NCBI RefSeq assembly: GCF_901709675.1
Contig: NC_051106.1
Location: forward strand, 6,770,001-6,834,000
DNA length: 64,000 bases
DNA from: Syngnathus acus
Taxonomy: Eukaryota; Chordata; Actinopteri; Syngnathiformes; Syngnathidae
Direction of reading: 5' to 3'
The notes beneath the pieces are model-generated. The model saw only the letters and a program-made list of their open reading frames with translations, was not told the origin of the DNA and ran no database searches. The translations under genes were made by a program, and so were the position numbers. Of the stretch, positions 47,181-57,311 are shown piece by piece; positions within the stretch are counted from its first letter, which is position 1; every line of letters begins with the position of its first letter.

Positions 47181-50100
47181 TATCCACACCCGTACATACA
47201 TACTGTGCGGTTAAAATTAGCCGAACCATGACGTCTGAGTGCCAGTGACCACTTGCCAGATTTCTGGACCTCACATGACTCCAGAAGCTTCATGTCCAGT
47301 CACTTCCAAGAGTTGGGTCAACTCCCGAGTGCACGTATTTGTCCTTCCAAGGGTAAAATAGCTTTCCCTAATCCATAACCTGGTCTAATCCTCACTCTTC
47401 ATTGTAACCGGACACCGGGGGTCGAGTCGAGATGACGCAGGGGCCCCTAGCTTAGCTCGCGGGGTGGCGTTATTATTAGCACGGCGAGCCCGGCGCTAGC
47501 GACAGCTGCCGCCCGCCCCCCTGACTCTCCTTGGCGCGAGTCATTCGGGAGTGAAAACGCGGCAAAGTTCCCGAAAGCTCAAGTTTGTCCTTCTCCGTCG
47601 TCACAGGCCGGCGGAGATGCCAAAGCTGTCCAAACACGCTGATAGCGTTGTGTTGACGCAGGAGAAAATGAGATTGAAGAAAGAGTAGAGAGGAGACAAA
47701 GACAGGGAGAGAATATAATCACAAGAGAGAGGAGAGGGAGCGCCAATGTAATATTTGTCTGGTGTGTGTGCTCAGTGGACAGAACAAACTCTACTGGAAT
47801 GGTGTTGGCTACACCGCAGACCTCTGCCAAGGACAAACTTTTTGGTTGGAATTTTATGTTTGAATTTCCTTCGCAAAAAGTGAGTGAGCGAGAATGTTAA
47901 AAAAAATACATTGGCACAGTGATAGCAAATTGAATGAAAACAAATCTCACTTTTCCGATAACGAGCCAAAAATATCAATGAATCTCAAAGATTGACAACA
48001 AAATCGAAAGGTTAGTTGATTATTAAAATAATTGTAAGTGGCAGCCAACTTTTTCTTTTTTAAAAGAGTGGCGGTGAGCGACACACTAACACGGCAATGT
48101 TGTTGTGTATCTATCTAGAAGAAGGATTTAGGAGAAGAAGAAGCCGAGTCAGCAACTAAAGTCTTCCCTTTTATCGCTTCCTTCCCTTTTCCTTCTGCAG
48201 CTTTCGCACTGACTATGAGATTGTCACTATGGAAACTATTTAACGACTTAGTTTGTAGATATATCAATAAATCCACAAATATCAGTATTTGTGAATACCC
48301 CTTCCATCTGTGTTTAGGTGTGCGTGCATTTTGGTGTGCTATGTGTGTTTCGATTGCAAACCACGTCGCCAGGTCAATCTTCCCTCAGACCGGCGTGATC
48401 AATTCGGAAGCTCCCTCTTCCGAGTCTTATCACTCACAAACACGCGGTTGTGTGACCCTGTTGGGGGTGCAAAACACCGGGTGCACAAATAAACAAAAGT
48501 TTGAGAGTTCACAGAGCCACTGTTCGAGTCCACCACGAAAATGATTATGAATTTACAACTCGATCCTCCCAATTTGAAAAAGGCGCCGATACTAACTCCG
48601 ATGCCAGCTCTCTCTCTGCCAGTCCCTTTCACAGTGTCAGTTTTGACTCGAAAGAGGCTTCTGATTGCATCCTCCAAGCTAGGGCATATCCAGTTCAACT
48701 CCCTATTCTGTAATTTTCACACAGAGGGTGGGGGGTGCCATCTTTCACAGGCGTTGAACCTTCTGATAGAACCTCCCAAGCCAGGAAATTTGCCATCATA
48801 ATACTCCACCAAATTCCTTGGAAGCTGCTGAGGGAGCATTCCTACCTGGCCAGGATAAATCATTCCTCTGGCCCATAAATGAAACTGGCTTAACTTGAAA
48901 ACATATTTGGCCTTCCTCAACCCTGTAATCCAGTCGGCGGCTAGGTGTCAAATGTAACATGATGGATAGAAGTCTCCCAGCCCACCCTCTCTTTCTCCTC
49001 GAGACATGTGGCACTTTTCAGTTCTGGAGAGCCAGTTCACGACCAAAATCCGAGGCTGTTAAAAAAAAACTCCCCTTAAATGTTCTGTCTCATTTTGTTG
49101 TAAAAGCAGTTAGCGGGACAAAAACAACACAAATCTGCTGTTGTTCCTAAACGTGCCTGTTGGGCTCTGAGCGCCACATCAGAAACGTCGTCAGACTCGA
49201 GTCCCGCGGCACTGGCTGGTACCACAAAGCATGTTGCATCACAGCCAGGCACCTAGCGCCGCTGGCACGCTTCCAGTAGAAAACCCAGGGCACTTTAGTG
49301 AGCTCATTGTCAGGGAGCTTACAGCCTCGACGCATGTTCCGTAATTATCTGGATATTAATTGGATTAATTATTGAATAGAAAGCGTGTTATTAAAAACGA
49401 CGACGCCACTAAGGCAGGAGTGGGGATTCGTATCACTTGTGACACACACATTTAAGTTTGTCTACAAGCGAATGTGTGTTCACACACAGTGAAGATTTAC
49501 GTACGAGTATCAGCACGTGCGCACGTGTCAAGGTTCAAATGACCAAGCGCACCGTTAGAGATAAGAACTAAAACCATTTTCAAAGCCCACAACAAATTTC
49601 AGCTTCCATTCGATGCAGTCTTTGATTTTTTTACCTTTTGAAATTGGATGTCTGCAAGAACTTTTTGGTTTGTTTTTTGACGAGCTTTTAGAAGTACACA
49701 TTGGGGGCTAGCTAGCTAGCTATCCACCTGTTTAGTGGTCTCTTTCTCTATTTGTATATCTATCCACTGGTCTGATCTTCGTAGCCTGTTATAAAATGTG
49801 ATAATTTCTGAGGCAGGCTTGTTCGTACAGGTTTAAATGAAGCTCAGTGGTAATTACAGATATAACATAACTCGGCTATATGTAGACTAGTTAAAGGGCA
49901 TCGTAGCAGGGAGGGCATGTTCATTAAGGCAACTGTGTTAACACAGACCACACATTTTTGGCCCAAATATAACATTTATAGGCCTAAAAAAGTCAGATTA
50001 CATAAATTGTGTCCTATATGAAATTTATATTAAAAAAAAAAACATCTGCCAATTTCCAGTGAGAAAGCAGAGGTAGCTTGTGTTTTGTTTTTATTTTTTT

Positions 50101-51068
50101 GCAATTGTCCCATTGATCAGGCATGTTAATCTTCCGGGGATACGTAGAAAGGTCCTCTCAAGGACAGGACGATGAAAAGGTTCTATTGATTACGACGCCG
50201 TTGATCAATGGGCCCCAAGACGGATAACAAGATGTACAAGTCTTGGGTAACAATAGGCGTCGTGTTAGGACGTGGACCGCACATGCTGATGTCATATTTG
50301 TGCACGTAATTTGACCCGAATTTGCTAACCTGTAACGTTGTCGTCCAAATCAATGGAAACAGATTCATTTCTAAAAAGATTATTAAGCGAGTGCCAAATG
50401 GGTATGCCACGCTGCCAAATCGTTCAGCGTTATCGCGCCGCATCGGTGACTCAAGAGGACAGAGCAGATGACCTCGCATAACCTCGCAATAGCGTGAATG
50501 TATTTTTACGATGGCGCTGAGGGACGATTTTTACTGCTGCACTCTTCTGATTCGGCCTCGCCAGGTCAATCACATTGAACGGGGTGGGATTTCCAGCAAT
50601 CCATCAATGCATACCCGAGGACGTTATTGCACAGACAAACTAAATTAGACGGTAATTAGGCGACACAGAAAGTCAGCAAAGACACAAAATGTTTTTTTTA
50701 TTTTTATTTTTTATTAAAATGATCGTGAAAAGTGGGCAAGCACACAGAGCCATTCAGTGGATTTGGGATGACACTACCTGCTAGCTAAATCTTAATTTCA
50801 CCAATGCTGGTTCCTAATGACAGTCGTAGTCTTTCTTTGGAGACAAATTGGAAGTTAACAATAGAATAGATAAGATAACGGACGGTAGGTTTACTGTAGT
50901 TTCCTTGGCATGTAGCCAACCTAAGCGATAAGATATCATAAAAACATTGGATAACAAAAGATAACATTTCAGGATTGAAGAGGTAAATTTCAATTTGTAT
51001 GCAGATTGTATACACATTGCGGATTGACAATGAAAGCTAACTGGCTTACCTAACTACTTAACCATGTT

Positions 51069-51190
51069 TTGAAAACTGGCTTGAAACCATGATTAGAACT
51101 ACTAACTACCTTCACTTTGGCTAAAACTGAAACCCTGGCTAGAAACCCTGCCTTTTGCTTGAAACCCTACCTTGAAAGTAGAACCCTGGC
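51069..51190 (+). repeat. degenerate tandem repeat of GAAACCCTGGCT-like units
   Basis: The units GAAACCCTGGCT (51129), GAAACCCTGCCT (51142), GAAACCCTACCT (51161) and GAACCCTGGCT (51181) occur at 13-20 bp spacing. They are preceded by looser GAAAACTGGCTT and GAAACCATGATT copies from 51069. It is a decayed minisatellite just upstream of the qki promoter. Confidence 0.65.
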
Positions 51191-51359
51191 TAAAAGAGGA
51201 TATTGTGAGCTTTTATGATTTTAGAATTAAGTAAATGTAACTGTTATAAACATCTACAAAATGTAATCAAACAATTTTAAGAACAAACATTGCTAAGTTT
51301 TTGGTCCACCCTGGACATTCTTGTTGACACTTCTAAGAGCTGGACGTGCATTCCTGCGC

Positions 51360-51500
51360 AGCACGCGCGATTGGCTTTCGCTCCTATCAATCATTCTTCA
51401 CCACGCGACAGACCCGCCCCCAGGGCCCTCGGTTTTTGACACTCATTGGCTGTGCCATTAGCCCAATGAAAGTACACCGACCAATCGCCGACGCGGAAGG
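51360..51500 (+). promoter_or_regulatory. qki: qki promoter: TATA-less, CCAAT-rich, GC-rich
   Basis: Four CCAAT boxes lie within 116 bp: ATTGG at 51370-51374 and 51445-51449 (reverse), and CCAAT at 51463-51467 and 51481-51485 (forward). The last three start exactly 18 bp apart. A CCCGCCCCC GC-box is at 51413-51421. There is no TATA box at a sensible distance, and CpG dinucleotides are frequent from about 51345 to 52080. This is a typical CpG-island promoter likely to bind NF-Y and Sp1-type factors. The transcription start is inferred to lie around 51490-51560. Confidence 0.7.
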
Positions 51501-51852
51501 ACGGACCCGTTCCGGCGGAACAGTCCCTCGCGCTTACAGTGGAGGAATCGAACGTCCCCGAGCGCATACCGTCTCCACGAGCGAAAGGAAATAACGTTGT
51601 GTTTTTTTTCTCGCCTCCTCCGCCGCTCAAACAACACGAACGCACAGAGGCTGCAACAATTTGGGAAACTGGGGACATTCTAGAGTATTGTTCTCACGAG
51701 GAGAGGAGGAAAGCGAGGGATCGGGAGCCGCAAGTTTTTTTTTTCTTTTTCCCTTTCTCTCTTTTCTTGGTTTCACCCTCCACCCGCCCCCCGAAAAGAA
51801 GGATTCTGTGTTCGGCGGTGCTTCGTGTTCCGCTCTCCCCGCCGCAAAGATG
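51500..51852 (+). other. qki: qki 5' leader (inferred), no upstream ATG
   Basis: There is not a single ATG on the + strand from 51469 to 51849, about 380 nt, which fits an untranslated leader that has avoided upstream start codons. It contains a pyrimidine tract at 51735-51768 followed by no AG until 51797-51798, which could act as an alternative 3' splice site. The start of the leader is not determined. Confidence 0.6.
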
Positions 51853-51994
51853 ATGGTCGGAGAGGTCGAAGTGAAGGAGCGACCGAGGCCGAGTCCCGAC
51901 TATTTGATGCAATTGTTGAACGAGAAGAAGCTCATGACCAGCTTGCCCAATCTCTGCGGCATCTTCACGCACCTCGAGCGGCTTCTCGATGAAG
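51853..51994 (+). CDS. qki: quaking (qki), first coding exon: QUA1 region
   Basis: The exon encodes [20 protein letters not shown], then [20 protein letters not shown] and LERLLDE, 47 residues plus one base (G) of a split codon, then a GTAAGC donor at 51995. Human QKI reads MVGEMETKEKPKPTPDYLMQ, then [20 protein letters not shown] and LERLLDE, so the identity is certain; the [18 protein letters not shown] variant is what I remember for fish qkia. QKI is a STAR-family RNA-binding protein (QUA1-KH-QUA2) that binds ACUAAY-type sites and controls splicing, mRNA stability and circRNA formation, notably in glia, muscle and vessels. The QUA1 helices (residues about 14-47 here) drive homodimerisation. 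An in-frame ATG lies directly before (51850). I chose the second because it matches the family start and has A at -3 and G at +4. The split base G plus an expected AA gives the family's second Glu. KH and later exons are outside the window. Confidence 0.97.
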
Positions 51995-54900
51995 GTAAGC
52001 GGCGGCAGCGTGGTGGTGCTGCTACCCAGGGAGAGGGAGGGAGGGAGGCGCCGTCCGGCGTCCGCACCGTTTCGGCTGCTTAAGCGTACATAAATCACCC
52101 CCCTGTATGAAGCTTATACCCTCTCGTTTCCGCGACGATTATTTTAAAATATACTATTGCAACATGTTGTAAAGAAGTGGCGCAAGTGGCTGTTATCCGA
52201 GTGGCTGTCCTGTTGACTTTGTGACTAGACGAAAACTTTCTCTAACTGGTTCAAAACACTTCTTTAACACGCGACCTTCCGCGTGTTGCGATTTAACAAC
52301 CTTAGACTGTGTTCAATGTGAACTTTGGGTCACTCAGGGGCGTCGTGGTATTCATTGGGCCGGGGCCCTTCTTCCTCCACATGTTCCAGTAGTTTTAGCT
52401 GGGGGGGGGGCAAGCTAGTCACCCCACTCAACTTAAACGTTGTTACATTTTTCACCAAACGCGTTATAAAGAACAAATGATGGGATATTCGACCGCGCGG
52501 GGACGTAAAGTGCGATGTTTTCCCTCTTTTTTTGAGTTGTTTGGAACCTTGTGAGAGTTGTTGCCCAGCGGGCGAGCTCCAGCCGCGGAGGAATGTCGTG
52601 TGCGTCTTGCCCAAACAATGGCCAGTCGAGGCTTGGAAAACCTCCAGCACTTCTCTTTGGTCTGTCTCCCCTCATTTGTCCCCCAAAGACCAAATCAAAT
52701 GGAACCAAGCATGGTTTTACTTCTGCTTTTATTTTCTTCGTTTAACTGCGGCCAGTCGGCGAAATAAAAACACCCTCACGCTGTTTTTTTTTGTGTCTCG
52801 CACTAAAACGCCCGCCTGCTATCTTGGCTTGTTGTTGTGATGTTTAGGTATAGATCTGTATTTTTGCACACAACAGTGGATTATCTGCCCTACAATGTCG
52901 GTAGTATCAACAACCTAAACCGGAGTGAGAAGCAAGGCGACGCGGGTTTTATGTAACCGAGCACGGGACACTAGAGAGCGCCACAGCCGCCCCACGAGTG
53001 AACGGGACGGTGACACTTGCAATTAAAAAAATGCCTTTCATTCTCAGACGATTAAAAAAAAAAAATGCCTGTATTATGGGTTTATTTTGCACGCCCGACT
53101 CCGCAAAATAACATATATTCGTAGTTTCGACGTTGCCAGTATTGCGTAGGTGCTCGAGTATGCAGCAGCTAAACCGGTCTGCACAGATTTGTCGTTTCCC
53201 CGAAAGAGCTAAAGTTAGATGAAAAAGTGGACTTTCTGCTGGAAAAATGCCAGGGTACATGTTGCACAACGCAACAAGGTTCATACTGTCTTTCTTCAGA
53301 GTGTATCAGGTTGCTGTCAACATGGAAAACTTTTAATGTGCCTGAATCATTCAATTAAATCTGAATACTGGGACCCAAACAACATAAAAGTACCGTAAGC
53401 GATCTGGACTGCGCTCGGCTGGTTAGTACTCAGTGGGGTGCGGACCTCCCACGCCCCATTTTTTAACAAACACGACGATGTCCAGATGTGCCTCAAAATT
53501 CCCCGGACTTTGCCTTTTACCGAGAATCCCAAAACCTCCCAAATCAATCAAGTAGTTGTTGAAAGAAGTTGTTCTTTGGTCCTGACTTTGTCGCCTTGAC
53601 CTACTTTGAAAGTCTTTAATGTCTCCTGGCATGCATTTATGATCATACATGTTTGTTTCTTTGTATCATTTCCTGAAACAAAGTCAGAATTTTACCACCA
53701 TACGTGGAAACACGGTGGACTCACCCAAAAAGTTTTCCTCAACCTTGTTCAAGAAAAAAAAGACGCCACATTTGCGACTCCCGAGTCCCCCCTCACCCCC
53801 CAAGTCGTGTCGAGGTTTACGAGGGGTTTCCACAGCACCGGGCCAAATATTACCCCCGCGCCAGAAGTCACGTGTGCGTGCTATGAGAGTCGCCCCGGTG
53901 CCGCAACGTCTGGATCCCGTTAGGGGCTGTTTGCTTTTCTTGCCCCGCTCGTTGACGGACTTGCCGTCCCAGTGTGACATGGGGGGGCTTCTCTCGCCCT
54001 CCCACCCGTGGTGAACCAGTTAAACAGAATTTGTCGGATAGTTTTTCTGAAAGTGTCCGTCTGAAGTATTCCAGGCTGACAGCTGCGTGAATTCCCCTTC
54101 CTCGCCTGCCCAATTTTTTAGCGCATGCCTCCACAGCTGCTCCGGTGAAAAGGAGGGGGGAAAGCAGACCCCACCCTCTCCCCCGCCCTGCTCTGGCGGA
54201 CACCCGTCCATGCGCGCCCATTTTGTTGCTGACATGTATGTAGCGCCTCAAGGTCATTGTGGCAGATTGACAGCGTCATGCACCCCCCTTTGGCACCCCA
54301 CCTCCCTTTTGCATTTCCAGTTGTTCGTCTCCCTGAGGTGACACCTGCTATGGTGTTTCTCAAATTTATTTAGCTTTACAGGCCGCCGGCCAGCACACAG
54401 TTTCAAATTGCTATCTTTTCCCTTGGCAGGAGAAGACAAGCCCGTTTAACAGGCGGCAATGATGTGACGAAAAGTTAGCAGAACATAAGGCAGGAAGAAT
54501 TTTGTTTTCGGGGTATCTTTCTATCTACCCGTGTTGATTTTGAATTGTTTAATCAAGGCAAGCCTGTCTCCGGGGGTGACTTGTTTTTCGAGGTGTTTGT
54601 TTAATGGATTTTTACAGGCCACCGTCACCACGCATGGTGCCTCTCGTCCGCCTTTGCATCTCCTCCATTGTGTCTGCTTTTTTTTCATCTCGACTTTCCC
54701 CGAGGGAGCTGTCGGCAGTCGGAGGACAACTTTAGATGGCGGCCGTTCCTTCGGGAACGCTTGTTTGGAGAGTTTGACAAACGGGGCAATGTCAAACGTC
54801 CTTCAGTTGTTTTATAAACTCGCCCCTTATTCCTTTTATTTTGATAGAAGAGTTCATTTTCTAGGAAGAGACCCTCGCTAACCTCCGACGCACAATCGAT

Positions 54901-57243
54901 GCGGGATCTATTAGGATAGAGCGCCTCGCCGCTAAGTGCGCCCACAGAGGTTGACAGAACAAGTCAATCGGGGGCGTTTTGCCGGGTTGTCGTCGCAAGT
55001 CGAAACCTGTTTCATCCCCCGTCGAGCCCCCACTCCCTCCCTCCCTCGCATCCTTTCCCCAAGCGCCGCTTTATAAGCCGGGATTTAATTAACGAGCGCC
55101 ATTCTGCGTGCCGGTTTAGTGAGCCGGCGCTGCCATTGTCGAGGTGCAATAAGGAGGCTTTATGCTTAGTCTTGTTGTGTTACCAATATTTTGAAAAGTC
55201 AACCTAATTAGTTCACAAGTTGAATTCCAAAAGCTTGAAAATGTGGCAAAGGTCGTGGATTGCGTAACACGCAAGTATGATTGTTTATGGTGGAACCTTT
55301 AAGATAACAAACCTTAGCTTTGAGTTCCGTTTTCAGTTCTTCTATTGTGGTTTTCATTTTCTATTTTTCGCAGAGCGTGCAGACTCGAGCACAACGCCAA
55401 AGTAGATGCAATGATATGAAAATGAAAAATACCAACAGGAGAGCAGTTGCCTTATCCTGGATTATGGACTCCCGTTCTACCTTTATACTCCATTTCCTTT
55501 GGAATTTCGGGTTCATTTCCTGCATTGCTAAACCAAGTTCAGTTGGACCACAAGGCGGGACTCCACTATAGGATCTGACCCCCGCCACATGGCCTGGTTG
55601 AGCTTTCGCACCATCCTCCCTGACCTTAAACTCCGCCCCTTATAGTACCCTGAGCGCCTGCATCGGCGATGGCACCTCCCAGCGGGCGTCGCGCGATAAA
55701 GTCATTCGACATTAGCTCCGAGCGCTTATCATGAGCTTCAATCCCACGAGTGCCGGGGCCTGCTTATCTGTCGCTGAGCGTCATTCGGACTGCCTGGCTT
55801 AGTATCTCGCGTCGCCGTCGTCTAAACACTGTTCTGCTACAAGCGTAGCGGCTACCGGGCCAACTCTGGAGATTTTACGTCAAAGTTTGATAAGCCATCT
55901 GGCTAATATTACAAGAATGCAACTTGCACTTCACCGCAAGACTTGGCTAATGTCACGTCAGCATGTTTTTTTAAGAAGAAAAAAAGTTCTTCCGTTTTAT
56001 TTGCGTCTCATTGCGAGAAAAACCTACAGGAAGTGACACAATATGTGGAGAAGGTGGTTTGTTGTCCCTCTTTTGAGATTAAGTGAAGACAGCCAGCTGT
56101 GACGCCTGTTCCCCAAACGCCCTCTCCCACCGCGGCGGAGTCATCCACGCAATTTCTATTTGACTAATTAAGATTGCAGAATAATGCCGCCTGTCCTCCA
56201 CAAGTTTGTTTGACTATGCCATATATTCTCCAGTTATTTTTTTGAAGTCACAAATACACTACAGTGTGTAAAGATTTGGGAAAACACAAATCACACTAGT
56301 TGGCAGGGCTTTCTGTCTCCTCCCCTTTTATCCCCCGAAATGAGGCAAGAGGGGAAAAAAAAATGAACTGAATGCTCACTCTGTTTCGTTATTACCCGCC
56401 CACCCCGCTCTGCATTAATTTTCTCTGCGTCCTTTCAGTGGAGGACTAGCAAACAAGTTTTGGCAACCGGCGAAGGAATTTCTGCCTTGCCCTCCTGGTA
56501 TATTTGTTTATTTTGCACAGCTGCACTCTCTTCGGTGGCAGGTTTCACTTTGGGCTTTTAATGTGCGTTGAAATATATGTGCGCTTTCACAGCAAGCGAC
56601 TTTAAAGTCCACTAGCAGTTTCAATTTTTACATTTGGCAGATACATGTTCATCTCACTTCATCCTGGCTCGGAGCCATTCGTACTCGGACCTCCCCGCGG
56701 TTCGGAAGCCTCCGCCGTGTCGTCTCATTCGCATTCGGCGGGCCGATAAATCAAAGATGAATAATTTAGCTGTCCTTTGCCGCCCGTGTTGTTCTTGTGA
56801 GGCGCTGTCCGGAGCACGCTGGGCGACAGTCACCTTCTCCCAAGGGGTGGGGGGGGACGTGGAAAGTGCGTCAGTTTGATTCCTCTGTCGCCCGCCGTCA
56901 TTCGAATATGAGGCGGCGTACTCGCTAACCTTGCTTGTCAGCAGGTTGTCTGAAATCTACGCGAGCATGTCACATCTCGTGTTTCTCTGCTCTGGGCAAT
57001 CCATTGCTTTAATTTTAATGCAATCGGTAGCGCTGTCAGTCCTGTTTTGCCATCAATCAAGATCACAAACTCAGTCAATATGCTGCATGTTTTTGCTTTA
57101 ATCAAATCCCGGCCTGATTTCATTGAGGGTATTTCGATTTGTGTGACAAACTTCATACGTGCGAATAAATGCATCTCGGATTTGAAGTAACAGTCCGGAT
57201 TCCCCATGCTTCGGTCCACGTAATTCTTCTGCAAGACTTTCAT

Positions 57244-57311
57244 GAACTCATTTACTGCCAGCCCAGTTCAAATGATCGTCTTTAGCCGTCAATGGTAGTG
57301 AATGAGTTAAG
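57244..57311. mobile_element. short palindromic MITE with AACTCATTYACT ends
   Basis: The left arm AACTCATTTACTGCCA (57245-57260) and the right arm TGGTAGTGAATGAGTT (57293-57308) are inverted repeats matching at 14 of 16 positions. The interior contains GCCGTCAATGG, the reverse complement of the CCATTGACGGC found in the related half-copy at 43634-43677. The copy is short, non-coding and bears clear terminal inverted repeats, so a MITE is the natural reading. The superfamily is not assigned. Confidence 0.7.

Larger units (their letters stand above)
45771..51359. other. pacrg-qki intergenic region
   Basis: About 5.6 kb between the inferred pacrg 3' end and the qki promoter. No gene was recognised; open frames here are short and without known motifs. 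It holds CA microsatellites (46095-46113), a repeat-like stretch (about 47030-47180), a CTAG block near 49710-49722, a GC-rich patch around 47400-47580 and a degenerate tandem repeat (51069-51190). Confidence 0.75.

Noticed and set aside
51035-51110. ACTAAC and TAAC motifs like QKI RNA-binding sites, suggesting autoregulation
   Set aside because: They lie upstream of the inferred qki transcription start, so they would not be in qki RNA. The motifs are also short and frequent by chance.
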